In this document: positions 25,083-33,517 of the stretch, piece after piece
Numbering within the stretch: the first letter of the stretch is position 1
How the letters are laid out: each line of letters starts with the position of its first letter
Assembly (NCBI RefSeq): GCF_003020125.1
Contig: NZ_PYFW01000010.1
Location: forward strand, 1 to 64,000
Reading direction: 5' to 3'
Length of the DNA stretch: 64,000 nt
Origin: Bradyrhizobium sp. MOS003
Lineage (GTDB): Bacteria > Pseudomonadota > Alphaproteobacteria > Rhizobiales > Xanthobacteraceae
Program-made: the position numbers and the translations under genes
The notes under the pieces: model-generated
What the model was told of the DNA's origin: nothing
Databases searched by the model: none
What the model saw: only the letters and a program-made list of their open reading frames with translations

Positions 25083-25327
25083 GAGCCCTCCTGGTCGCAT
25101 TGGCGCTCGGCACGTTCGCGCAAGGCGCGTTCGCCGCTGAATCCGATTGTCGCGCAATCGAAAGCAGCAGCGGACGGCTCGCCTGTTACGACGCCGCGTT
25201 TCCTCCGACACTGAAGAAGCCCAGCGCCGTGGAGAACGACGCATCCCGGCCTCCTTACAAGGACCCGTTCGTTGCAGAAGAGGCGCGAACCGCGGCGAAG
25301 CTGAAGAACATCTGCCGCGGTTGTTGA
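25079..25327 (+). CDS. small exported protein with CRAIESSSGRLACYD motif, 82 aa
   Basis: The signal peptide MRALLVALALGTFAQGAFA is followed by ESDCRAIESSSGRLACYDAAFPP. The pattern C-x-x-I-x5-R-L-A-C-Y-D is a recurrent motif of small exported proteins in proteobacteria, with two cysteines likely disulfide-linked. A hydrophilic lysine-rich remainder ends with two cysteines in CRGC. The start overlaps the previous stop (ATGA). It is likely periplasmic and its function is unknown. Roughly 95 bases later a mini-frame leads into the mannose-6-phosphate isomerase gene, so co-transcription is plausible. Confidence 0.6.
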   Translation: MRALLVALALGTFAQGAFAAESDCRAIESSSGRLACYDAAFPPTLKKPSAVENDASRPPYKDPFVAEEARTAAKLKNICRGC

Positions 25328-25403
25328 TGTCTGTTAACCAAGCAGCGCGGGCTTGGCAGATGGCCGATGGCGCGGACAGGCGCCGTGAACACGAGGATCT
25401 GCC

Positions 25404-25427
25404 ATGCTTGAGCCGGACAACAGATGA
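25404..25427 (+). other. seven-codon leader frame coupled to manA
   Basis: ATG at 25404 after a GAGGA site encodes MLEPDNR and stops with TGA overlapping ATG 25424 of manA (ATGA). manA itself lacks a good ribosome site, so ribosomes ending this leader may re-initiate there. This is an interpretation from spacing only. Confidence 0.35.
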
Positions 25428-26344
25428 CCATCGAGCATGCCTCGGTAAAGATCGCTCGCAAACCCTGGGGGCGCCTCGATTTGCGACCCTGGAGCAGCAT
25501 CGACGCTTCGACTGATCCGGTCGGAGAGTTGTGGCTCGAGCGGGCGGACAAGAGCGCGCCCAACCCGGCACTCCTGCTCAAGTTGCTGTTCACCAGCCAG
25601 CCCTTGTCGATCCAAGTTCATCCGAATGATGCCTTCGCGCGCTCCATCGGCTTGCCGAACGGAAAGACCGAGGCGTGGTACATTCTCTCGGCGCTGTCGG
25701 GCGCGCGCATTGCGTTGGGATTGAATCGGCATCTCACGCAGCAGGAGTTGCGCACAGCAGTCAGGGACGGCTCGATTGAGGACCTCGTGCAATGGCGTCC
25801 TGTGGCGCAAGGCGACGTCATCTTCGTTCCCGGCGGTACGATCCACGCCATCGGCGCCGATATCGTGCTCGCCGAAATCCAGCAGCGCAGCGATACGACA
25901 TTCCGCCTGTTCGATTTCGGCCGGCATCGCGAATTGCACGAGGACAGCGTCGTGGCTGCCTCCGAAGCCGGGCCACCACCGACACAACCGCCTCCGCGAC
26001 GCCTCACCGATGCGCGAGTGGTTCTGGTCGAGAGTTCGCATTTCGTGTTCGAGCGGATCGACCTTCGGGCGAATTCGCTTTGGGGACTTCAGACTGATCG
26101 GGAAGCCTGGATTCTCGTGATCGAGGGGGAGGGATGCATCGGACGGACAAATGCAACCGCCGGGAACGCAATCTTCATTCAATCCGACAGCGCCGGCATC
26201 GACGTTGGCTCGAGCGGGATGAGCATCCTGATCGCCTATCCGGGGCCGGATCCAATTGCATCCTTGCTGCTGGATCGCAGCGAACGCATGACAAAGCCCA
26301 CCGACGCTTCCTTCGGCAGTGAAATCATCGAGGTGCTGACATGA
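25424..26344 (+). CDS. manA: mannose-6-phosphate isomerase, class I
   Basis: The zinc enzyme interconverts mannose 6-phosphate and fructose 6-phosphate, feeding or draining GDP-mannose synthesis. The 306-residue protein is shorter than the approximately 390-residue E. coli ManA, as is common in the compact bacterial form. Metal-site and active-site motifs are present: LSIQVHPNDAFA (Gln and His), KTEAWYIL (Glu) and VPGGTIHAIG (His). The C terminus is a second cupin-like barrel (WILVIEGEGC, AGNAIFIQSD). Its stop overlaps the glycosyltransferase start by ATGA, so the two are co-translated. This supports a mannose-based product for the cluster. Confidence 0.9.
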   Translation: MTIEHASVKIARKPWGRLDLRPWSSIDASTDPVGELWLERADKSAPNPALLLKLLFTSQPLSIQVHPNDAFARSIGLPNGKTEAWYILSALSGARIALGLNRHLTQQELRTAVRDGSIEDLVQWRPVAQGDVIFVPGGTIHAIGADIVLAEIQQRSDTTFRLFDFGRHRELHEDSVVAASEAGPPPTQPPPRRLTDARVVLVESSHFVFERIDLRANSLWGLQTDREAWILVIEGEGCIGRTNATAGNAIFIQSDSAGIDVGSSGMSILIAYPGPDPIASLLLDRSERMTKPTDASFGSEIIEVLT

Positions 26345-28626
26345 CGCCGCTCCGCCGTATCGCCGTCATCGGCAACTCGTTGCCTCGCCGGTGCGGAATT
26401 GCGACCTATACGACCGACCTGAAGAACGCGATATCGATTGCGCGCCCGGACCTGGAGGCTTGCATCGTGGCGATGACCGATCGCGGCCAGACCTATGATT
26501 ATCCTCCAGCGGTTGCCTTCCAGATCAAGGAAGGCAACATCGAAGACTACATGCGTGCGGCGGACTTCCTCAATGCCGGTCAGTTCGACACCGTGTGCCT
26601 CCAGCACGAGTTTGGCATTTTCGGTGGTGAAGCCGGTGCCCATATCCTGGTGCTGCTGTCCCGCCTCGCCATGCCGGTGGTGACGACGTTCCATACGGTG
26701 CTGGCAAAACCGTCACCCGCGCAACGGACGGTCGTGGAGCGCATCGTCGATGCGTCGTCGAAGGTCGTGGTGATGGCCCACAAGGGCCGCGAGTTGCTGC
26801 GCGACGTCTATCTGGTGCCCGACGACAAGATCGAGGTGATCCCCCACGGCATCCCCGATGTCGCCTTCGTCGAGCCCGATGCCGCGAAGGCCAGGCTCGG
26901 ATTTGAGCAGAAATCGGTGATCCTGACATTCGGGCTGCTGTCGCCCAACAAAGGCATTGACGTAATGATCGATGCGATGCCTTCGATTTTGAAGCGCTGC
27001 GAGAACGCGGTCTACGTCGTGCTCGGCGCGACGCACCCCAATTTGGTTCGGAACCAGGGCGAAGCCTATCGCGAAGGCCTGATGGCGCGGGTCCGCGAAC
27101 TCGGAATAGACGATCACGTGGTGTTCCTCGACCGGTTCGCCGATTTGGCGACGCTGCTCGAATTCATCTCGATGTGCGACGTCTATGTCACGCCTTATCT
27201 CGACGAGGCTCAGATGACGTCGGGCACCCTGGCCTACAGTTTTGGAATGGGGAAGCCGGTTGTCTCGACGCCATATTGGCACGCACGTGAGCTGCTTGCT
27301 GACGAGTGCGGAGTTCTGGTGCCGTTCGGCGACGCTGCAGCGATCGGCAGCGAGATCGCCAACCTGCTGACCGACGCCGCCCGCCGGCAGGCGATGTCCC
27401 GGCGTGCCTATGCGGCGAGCCGGATGATGACATGGGAGCGGGTGGCTGAGCGCTACGCGGCCGTCTTCGAGAATGCGCGGCAGGGACATAGGTTGAAGGT
27501 CTTCGTGCGCTCCGACGTGAACGCGCCGGACCTACGTAGTCCCGCGCCGCCCGACATGCAGATCGGCTACTTTCTATCGATGTGCGACGATGTCGGCCTG
27601 TTCCAACATGCGGTACATTCGGTGCCCGATCGCGCGCACGGCTATTGCGTCGATGACAACGCGCGAGCGTTGCTTCTGGCCTGCGCTCTCAATGGTCCGG
27701 GCGAACGGCCGTTGCCGGATGTCCTGACGATCCGATTTGCAGCCTTCGTACAGCATGCCTGGAATCCCGACACCAGGCAGTTTCGCAACTTCATGGGCTT
27801 CGATCGAACCTGGCTCGAGGACAGGGGATCCGAAGATAGTCACGGGCGGACGCTCTGGGCGTTGGGCGAGGCCGCGCGCAGCGACGCGAGCCCGGCCCGG
27901 CGCCTTTGGGCTGCTGCCTTGTTCGCCCAGGCATTGTCGATCGCGGAGAGCTTCCGCTCGCCCCGTGCGTGGGCGTTCATACTGCTGGGTCTGGACGCTT
28001 ACTGCGCCGTAGCGCCGGACGATGTTCACGCCAGGGAAGTCCGGCATTCCCTGGCCGACAGGTTGATGTCCTGCCTGGCGTCGGTCGAGACGCCGGATTG
28101 GATATGGTTCGAGGAAGGGCTGGCCTACGAAAACGCGCGATTGCCGCAGGCCCTGATCCTCACGGGTATGGCGACACAGGTGCCTCGATATCTCGATGCC
28201 GGATTGAGGTCTCTGCGCTGGCTGATGACGCAGCAAACGTCCACGGCGGGCTGTTTCCGGCCGGTCGGTACCGCTGGCTTCGGAGAGCAGCGTCAGCCGC
28301 CCCGTGCCTTCGATCAGCAGCCGGTGGAGGCAACGGCGACGATTGCCGCGTGTCTGGCCGCGTGGCGTGGCGACGGCGATGCCGAATGGAAAGCCATGGC
28401 CATGCGGGCCTTCGCCTGGTTTCTTGGCAGGAACGACCTCTCGGTGGCGCTGGTTGATCCGATCACCGGCAGTTGCCGTGATGGATTGCACCCTGACCGG
28501 GCAAACGAAAACCGCGGGGGCGAGTCGGTCGTTTGCTATCTCCTCGGGCTTGCCGAGATGCGTCAGCTCGCGCGTGCCCAGAGCCTGATGACAAAACCCG
28601 CACCCTTGCGTGCCGTGGGCGCGTGA
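26341..28626 (+). CDS. GT4 glycosyltransferase fused to a six-hairpin glycosidase-like domain
   Basis: This is a 761-residue bifunctional-looking protein. Residues about 1-385 form a GT-B glycosyltransferase (family 4): IAVIGNSLPRRCGIATYTTDL, VCLQHEFGIFGGEAG, PVVTTFHTVL, VIPHGIPDV, LTFGLLSPNKGIDVMIDA. The sugar-nucleotide loop YLDEAQMTSGTLAYSFGMGKPVV follows. Residues about 400-745 look like an (alpha/alpha)6 toroid, with GYCVDDNARALLLA, EDSHGRTLWALGEAA and FDQQPVEATATIAACLAAW as the conserved-looking inner-face segments. That domain is annotated in other genomes only as six-hairpin glycosidase-like, so its activity is unknown. No membrane segment is visible. The gene overlaps manA by four bases and GH130 follows, which together suggest mannosyl transfer. 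Confidence 0.85.
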   Translation: MTPLRRIAVIGNSLPRRCGIATYTTDLKNAISIARPDLEACIVAMTDRGQTYDYPPAVAFQIKEGNIEDYMRAADFLNAGQFDTVCLQHEFGIFGGEAGAHILVLLSRLAMPVVTTFHTVLAKPSPAQRTVVERIVDASSKVVVMAHKGRELLRDVYLVPDDKIEVIPHGIPDVAFVEPDAAKARLGFEQKSVILTFGLLSPNKGIDVMIDAMPSILKRCENAVYVVLGATHPNLVRNQGEAYREGLMARVRELGIDDHVVFLDRFADLATLLEFISMCDVYVTPYLDEAQMTSGTLAYSFGMGKPVVSTPYWHARELLADECGVLVPFGDAAAIGSEIANLLTDAARRQAMSRRAYAASRMMTWERVAERYAAVFENARQGHRLKVFVRSDVNAPDLRSPAPPDMQIGYFLSMCDDVGLFQHAVHSVPDRAHGYCVDDNARALLLACALNGPGERPLPDVLTIRFAAFVQHAWNPDTRQFRNFMGFDRTWLEDRGSEDSHGRTLWALGEAARSDASPARRLWAAALFAQALSIAESFRSPRAWAFILLGLDAYCAVAPDDVHAREVRHSLADRLMSCLASVETPDWIWFEEGLAYENARLPQALILTGMATQVPRYLDAGLRSLRWLMTQQTSTAGCFRPVGTAGFGEQRQPPRAFDQQPVEATATIAACLAAWRGDGDAEWKAMAMRAFAWFLGRNDLSVALVDPITGSCRDGLHPDRANENRGGESVVCYLLGLAEMRQLARAQSLMTKPAPLRAVGA

Positions 28627-28660
28627 ATTTTCCCCTCCGATTCAACTAGCCGAGGACACA

Positions 28661-29959
28661 TTGCCACACGCTTCTTTCCTGAATCGGCAGGGGCTGCATC
28701 TGCGCCCCGATCCAGCGCGAGTCATCGTGCGGCCGTTCAAGCCGGCCACCGAGCCCCGCGACTTGAACCCGACCGACAAACGACGCGCAAACCATATCGT
28801 CGACCGGGTTCTGGCGCTTAATTCGGAAGCCGTCGCCGCGCAGCTAGCGGACGTCCTGGACAATTTCGAGGGACGACATCGCAACCTCCTGGCGACGTTC
28901 GAGGCCCGCGCCGACGAAATGGAGGATGCTTTCGCGGCGCACGGCCTTTTCTCGAAGTCCCAGCGTCAGCTGATCGGCGCCTATTTTCTAAGTGAGTATT
29001 CGTTCGAAGCTTCCGCCTTGTTCAACCCCAGCATCGTCCCGCACCCCGATCAATCGGCTGCATCGAAGGGAGGCTTGCGCTTCATCATGAGTCTCCGGGC
29101 CGTCGGCGAGGGCCATGTGTCGTCACTGACGTTTCGAACCGGAACGATTGCGGTTGACGGAAGCCTGGCCGTCGATCCGACGGCGCGCCTTGCCTCGGTT
29201 CCTCGCATCAGCCATCGCGCATCCGGGCCGGATGGCGATCGAGTGGAATTGATGTTCGGGTCCGAGCAAGACCTCAGCGAGCGCGTCATCTTTCCCGTGA
29301 CCGATTCCCAATCGAACGGCATCGAGGATGCTCGCTTTGTCAAATTCAGCGACGGCGGTCGAGAGACCTACTATGCGACCTATACGGCTTATAGCGGACG
29401 GGCGATCCGGTCCGAGTTGATCGAGACCAGTGATTTCATGTCATTTCGAATGACACCTTTGCGAGGGGCCGCCGCGCAGAACAAGGGCATGGCGCTGTTC
29501 CCAGGCAAGATCGACGGTCGCTACGCCATGATAGGCCGGCAGGACAATGAGAACCTGTATCTGATCTACTCGGATGACCTCCATACATGGGAGGGCGGCC
29601 AGCTCCTTCTGAAACCGCAATTTCCATGGGAGTTCGTGCAGATCGGCAATTGTGGGTCGCCCATCGAACTCGACGAGGGCTGGTTGCTGCTGACGCACGG
29701 GGTCGGGCCGATCCGCAAATACTCGATCGGGGCGGCACTGCTCGACAAGCGTGACCCATCGAAAGTGCTGGCGCGTTCGAGCGAGCCGCTGTTGCGGCCT
29801 GAGCCGTCCGAGCGCGAAGGGTATGTTCCCAACGTCGTCTACACCTGCGGTGCGATGAGGCACACTGACCAGATCATCCTGCCATATGCCGTGTCCGACA
29901 CATTCTCCAGTTTCGCGACGATCAAAATTGCGGCGCTCATGGATGCGATGCGGCGCTGA
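28661..29959 (+). CDS. GH130-family mannoside phosphorylase/mannosidase-like protein
   Basis: The 432-residue cytosolic protein has a helical N-terminal extension (about 1-120) and a five-bladed beta-propeller. Family features include FNPSIVPHPDQ, the catalytic-region segment GIEDARFVKFSDG, ATYTAYSG and KGMALFPGKIDGRYAMIGRQDNENLYL. Further on are GNCGSPIELDEGWLLLTHGVGP and RPEPSEREGYVPNVVYTCGA. GH130 enzymes phosphorolyse or hydrolyse beta-mannosides; which applies here cannot be told. Start: TTG 28661 after GAGGA fits the usual family N terminus (LNRQGLHLRPDPARV); a GTG at 28610 inside the previous gene has no ribosome site. Confidence 0.85.
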   Translation: MPHASFLNRQGLHLRPDPARVIVRPFKPATEPRDLNPTDKRRANHIVDRVLALNSEAVAAQLADVLDNFEGRHRNLLATFEARADEMEDAFAAHGLFSKSQRQLIGAYFLSEYSFEASALFNPSIVPHPDQSAASKGGLRFIMSLRAVGEGHVSSLTFRTGTIAVDGSLAVDPTARLASVPRISHRASGPDGDRVELMFGSEQDLSERVIFPVTDSQSNGIEDARFVKFSDGGRETYYATYTAYSGRAIRSELIETSDFMSFRMTPLRGAAAQNKGMALFPGKIDGRYAMIGRQDNENLYLIYSDDLHTWEGGQLLLKPQFPWEFVQIGNCGSPIELDEGWLLLTHGVGPIRKYSIGAALLDKRDPSKVLARSSEPLLRPEPSEREGYVPNVVYTCGAMRHTDQIILPYAVSDTFSSFATIKIAALMDAMRR

Positions 29960-30016
29960 GCGCGTCGCAGTCGTCGACGTTACCTGGATCCGTCAACCGA
30001 CAAAGGAGGCTTCGTG

Positions 30017-30256
30017 ATGCGAGCAACAACCTACGTGGTGCAGGCATTCAATGCCGGCAAGGGTGGAAATCTGAAGGCCGATGCACCGATCGTTTGCAAA
30101 TCGGAAAGTGGCGCTCTGCGAACCGCGGAGAGGCTGGCCTTAAGCAGGCTCGGCGTGGTTGGATTTTCGTCCAGCGGCGATCCGGAAATGGGTGATTATG
30201 ATGATGAACCCGTGGTGTTCTTCAGGAAGGGCGAACTGCCGCCGGGCTTCGACTGA
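30017..30256 (+). CDS. small hypothetical protein, 79 aa
   Basis: This soluble 79-residue protein begins MRATTYVVQAFNAGKGGNL and ends in an acidic stretch (DPEMGDYDDEPVVFFRKGELP). The pattern (strand, SGALRTAERLALSRLGVVGF helix, strand) is seen as a conserved small protein in Bradyrhizobium. A perfect AAAGGAGG stands before adjacent GTG (30014) and ATG (30017); ATG is chosen. It lies 57 bases after GH130 on the same strand and may be the tail of that operon. Function is unknown. Confidence 0.65.
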   Translation: MRATTYVVQAFNAGKGGNLKADAPIVCKSESGALRTAERLALSRLGVVGFSSSGDPEMGDYDDEPVVFFRKGELPPGFD

Positions 30257-30298
30257 GAACCTGGTCGGCATCGAACAAATCTGCGCAGAGGAGACTTC

Positions 30299-30499
30299 AT
30301 GAGCGAGCGACTTGAGACACTGAAGAAGGCCCGTGATCGCATGATCGAGGACCGGGACGCGCACGCGAAAGTGCTGGCGGCGCCTTTCGAGCGCGACACG
30401 GCCGAGCGGGCGCGCAACAAGTTCGTCGAATATCAGGCGCTGATTGACGCCCTTGACCGGGCCATCAGCGGCGAAAGCCTGGTCCCGGTCAAAAATTAA
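30299..30499 (+). CDS. small coiled, highly charged protein, 66 aa
   Basis: The 66-residue product is mostly one or two charged helices (MSERLETLKKARDRMIEDRD, RDTAERARNKFVEYQALIDALDRAI), consistent with a short coiled coil. GAGGAGAC precedes the ATG. It lies 42 bases after the preceding small gene on the same strand and likely shares its transcript. No family is recalled; no export signal is present. Confidence 0.6.
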   Translation: MSERLETLKKARDRMIEDRDAHAKVLAAPFERDTAERARNKFVEYQALIDALDRAISGESLVPVKN

Positions 30500-30572
30500 C
30501 AACGAAAGGGGAGACCGGCTGTCGCTTCAACTCAGTGAGCCGGGGGCACGCCCACGGCGGGGCGTGCGCGCG

Positions 30573-31586
30573 TCATTGCTGCCGGGCCCATTCGACGATC
30601 GCGGCGGCGTCCGCACCGGCCTGCACTTCCCAGGCGGTGACCGTGGCCGATGCGGCCTTCCGGAGCGCGGCGAGGAGGGATTGCGCCGGCTCGGCGATTG
30701 CGACGCCGTTGTCGCGCATGCGCGCATAATTCTCGGAGGTGCGGTGGGCCAATAGCGCGAACTGGCTTTGCTCGGTTTCTGCGGCCGCGGCCAGCACCTC
30801 GCGCTGCATCGGCTCGGGCAGCGCGGTGAAGACGTCGTCGCGGACGAACGCGATCGAGACCGGCATCGCGTAATTGATGGCGGTGAAGTGCGGCAGGAAG
30901 TCCCAGAGCTTGCGCCCCGCGCCGCCGTCGCCGGAGGTGAGGAACGCGTTCAGCCGATGCTCCTTCAAACCCGCAAGCGCGGCATCCATCGGCAGGAACT
31001 GCGCATTGGCGCCGGCCGCGCGCATGACCTCGCTGGAATTGGAATCATAGGCTCGCAAGTTCAGCGCCGGCAGGTCGCCGGCGCCTTGGAGCGCACGTTC
31101 CGACCACAGGCCGGTGGCCGGCCAGATCGTCAGGTAAAGCAGCTTGAGGCCGCGCGCCGCCAGCGCCTTCTCGTAGAGCGGGCGCGCCCGCAGATTGGTG
31201 GCGCGGGCGAGTTCGGCCGATTGTACGAGGAACGGGAGGGTGGACAATCCAAGTACCGGATCGACCCCGGAAAGCGCGCCCGCAAAAGCATCGCCGCCGG
31301 CGATCCGGCCATCGAGCGCGGCGCGCGGCATCTCGCCGGAATTGATCTTGAGCCGGTTGTCGAAGGCGTTGGTCACGGTCACGACACCGTTCGTGCGCTC
31401 GGACACGCGGCTTGCAAAAGTTACAAGGCCGATCCCGGAGATGTTATTCTCGGGGTATTCCGTGGTCATTTGCCAGGTTATCTGAGAGGTGACCGGAGAG
31501 GTCACCTCAGCGACCGCCGGCGCGAGGCTCAGCACCAGTGCGACGAGGGCGAATATGACGCGGATCCGTTTGGCGGGGTAACGCAT
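30573..31586 (-). CDS. TRAP-type substrate-binding protein (DctP family), orphan
   Basis: The 337-residue periplasmic binding protein has a signal peptide (RIRVIFALVALVLSLAPAVAEV). The DctP pattern is visible: WQMTTEYPENN, FASRVSERTNGVVTV, INSGEMPRAALDGRIAGGDAF, GLSTLPFLV, and the ligand-region ALQGAGDLPALNLRAYDSN followed by GANAQFLPMDAALAGLKEHRLNAFLTS. The Arg of NLRAYD is the usual carboxylate contact. No DctQ/DctM membrane gene is nearby, so it is either an orphan partner of a distant transporter or a sensory protein. It is divergent from the lytic transglycosylase across about 40 bases. Confidence 0.85.
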   Translation of the reverse strand: MRYPAKRIRVIFALVALVLSLAPAVAEVTSPVTSQITWQMTTEYPENNISGIGLVTFASRVSERTNGVVTVTNAFDNRLKINSGEMPRAALDGRIAGGDAFAGALSGVDPVLGLSTLPFLVQSAELARATNLRARPLYEKALAARGLKLLYLTIWPATGLWSERALQGAGDLPALNLRAYDSNSSEVMRAAGANAQFLPMDAALAGLKEHRLNAFLTSGDGGAGRKLWDFLPHFTAINYAMPVSIAFVRDDVFTALPEPMQREVLAAAAETEQSQFALLAHRTSENYARMRDNGVAIAEPAQSLLAALRKAASATVTAWEVQAGADAAAIVEWARQQ

Positions 31587-31629
31587 TGGGAGAGGCAGGT
31601 CAGGCAGCATATTGGCAGCTTATCGAACC

Positions 31630-32667
31630 ATGGCAGGATGCCACAACTGGGCAGATCACCTTGTTGCATGCCGCACCGGGGCGCGCCACAGCGCCGCCTG
31701 CCTATGGTTGAGGCGGATTGCATGGCCCGTGATCGCCGCGCTGCTCGTCCCCACGATTGCGGCACTGGCGGCGGATGATCCGCCTGCAAAGCCCGACACA
31801 GCGGTGCCGAGCGCCGAGCAGCCCGCGAAACCGCCGGAGAAATCCGATGCGCGCGAGAGCGACACGCGGGAGTCGATCTGCCTGATCGTGGAGGCCGCCG
31901 CGCGCGATGCAAATCTCCCGCTGGAATTCTTCGCCCGGGTGATCTGGCAGGAGAGTCGCTTCCAGCCTGATGCGGTCGGCCCCACGACACGCAGCGGCGC
32001 GCAGGCACAGGGGATCGCGCAGTTCATGCCGGGCACGGCAAGCGAGCGTGGGCTGCTCGATCCGTTCAATCCGGTGCAGGCATTGCCGAAATCGGCGGAA
32101 TTCCTCAACGAGCTGCGCAACCAGTTCGGCAATCTCGGTCTTGCCGCGGCGGCGTACAATGCCGGCCCGCGGCGCGTGCAGGAATGGCTCGCCGGCACCG
32201 GCGGAATGCCGGAGCAGACCCGCAACTACGTCCTCGCCATCACCGGCACGAGCGTCGATGTCTGGGCCAAGGCAGGCGCTACCGGCAAGGGACCGCCGAG
32301 CGCGCCGCCGACGAGCTGCCGCGACCTGATGGCGCTGCTCAAGCGCGCGCCGAATGCCTTTGTGGCCGAGCTCGAGCAGCATGTCGAGCTAGCCGCCGCA
32401 AAGGCCTGGGGCGTGCAGCTGGCCGCCGGCTTCGACCGCAACGGGGCGCTGGCGATGTATTCCCGCGCGGTCACCCGGCTCGGCTCAGCGATCGGCGAGC
32501 GCGATCCGAGCCTGCTGAGTTCGGTGATGCGCAGCCGCGGCACGCGTGCGTTCTATCAGGTCCGCATCGGCGCAGACACGCGCAGCGAGGCGGATGATCT
32601 CTGCAATCGGATCAGGAAGGCCGGCGGGGCGTGCTTCGTGCTGAAGAACAGGGGTGTGAGCGGGTAG
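31630..32667 (+). CDS. lytic transglycosylase (SLT domain) with C-terminal SPOR-like region
   Basis: This muramidase-like enzyme cleaves peptidoglycan glycan strands in the periplasm. After an N-terminal hydrophobic signal (RIAWPVIAALLVPTIAALAA) and a Pro/Lys linker, the SLT domain shows ARVIWQESRFQPDAVGP (catalytic Glu in QES). It continues with AQGIAQFMPGTASERGL and LAAAAYNAGPRRVQEW. The C-terminal about 90 residues (FYQVRIGADTRSEADDLCNRIRKAGGACFV) resemble a SPOR domain. The start is uncertain; ATG 31630 gives 345 residues, but a later TTG (31708) just before the signal core is also possible. Septal or lateral wall turnover is inferred. Confidence 0.85.
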   Translation: MAGCHNWADHLVACRTGARHSAACLWLRRIAWPVIAALLVPTIAALAADDPPAKPDTAVPSAEQPAKPPEKSDARESDTRESICLIVEAAARDANLPLEFFARVIWQESRFQPDAVGPTTRSGAQAQGIAQFMPGTASERGLLDPFNPVQALPKSAEFLNELRNQFGNLGLAAAAYNAGPRRVQEWLAGTGGMPEQTRNYVLAITGTSVDVWAKAGATGKGPPSAPPTSCRDLMALLKRAPNAFVAELEQHVELAAAKAWGVQLAAGFDRNGALAMYSRAVTRLGSAIGERDPSLLSSVMRSRGTRAFYQVRIGADTRSEADDLCNRIRKAGGACFVLKNRGVSG

Positions 32668-32776
32668 GACGGCGGTGGGGTGTCGCGCATGCCAGCCCCG
32701 CCGCGTGCTTCCTTGACGCGAGCCGCCGTATTGCCCGTTATGCGGGCACGATTCCGCAACCCATCCAAAAAACTCC

Positions 32777-33517
32777 GTGGCCCTTCCTCCACTCGATTCA
32801 CCGCAATGGAATAGTTCCTGGCTTGCCTTCGGCTGGGGTCTGCGCTCGGTCACGCAGACGATCCTCACGCTCGTCCTGTTCGCGACCTATCTCGGTATCG
32901 GCGCGCTCGCTCACGACACCCATTTCAGCCTGCTCTGGGCGCTCTGCTCGACGCTGTTCGTCTGGGCCGGTCCGGCGCAGATCATCCTGATCACCACGCT
33001 CGGTTCGGGCGCCACCATCATACAGTCGGCGATCGCCGTCACCGTCAGCGCCATCAGGCTGTTTCCGATGGTGGTTTCGGTGCTGCCCTTGATGCGCACG
33101 CCGACCACCAAGCGGCGTGAGCTGTTCTTCGCGGCGCATCTCACGGCCGTGACTCTGTGGGTCGAATGCCATCGCTTCCTGCCGCTTGTGCCGCGCGAGC
33201 GGCGGATCGCCTTCGTCAACGGACTTGGCTTTGGTCTGGTCTCGGTGTGTCTCACCGCCAACACGGTGGGCTATTTCCTCGCCGCAAACCTGACGCAGAC
33301 GCTTGGCGCCGCGATCCTGATGCTGACGCCGTTGTCCTTCCTGTTCTCGACCGCGCGCAACAGCCGCGAAGCCGCCGACGTGGTCGCGCTGGCGCTCGGT
33401 GTTTTGCTCTATCCGCTGGCCGCGAAGATGAACTCCGGCGTCGACATTCTCGTCAGCGGGCTCGCGGCCGGTACGATCGCCTATGGCGTGCACTGGTGGC
33501 GGGAGGTGCGCGCATGA
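32777..33517 (+). CDS. azlC: AzlC family branched-chain amino acid permease subunit
   Basis: The 246-residue inner-membrane protein is the large subunit of a two-part amino-acid exporter. The family block LGIGALAHDTHFSLLWALCSTLFVWAGPAQIILI is present, along with AVTVSAIRLFPMVVSVLPLMR and HLTAVTLWVECHRFLP. About six to eight hydrophobic segments are visible. The GTG start opens the frame. It overlaps azlD by ATGA. AzlCD exports branched-chain amino acids or analogues in Bacillus (azaleucine resistance). The substrate here is not established. Confidence 0.9.
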   Translation: MALPPLDSPQWNSSWLAFGWGLRSVTQTILTLVLFATYLGIGALAHDTHFSLLWALCSTLFVWAGPAQIILITTLGSGATIIQSAIAVTVSAIRLFPMVVSVLPLMRTPTTKRRELFFAAHLTAVTLWVECHRFLPLVPRERRIAFVNGLGFGLVSVCLTANTVGYFLAANLTQTLGAAILMLTPLSFLFSTARNSREAADVVALALGVLLYPLAAKMNSGVDILVSGLAAGTIAYGVHWWREVRA

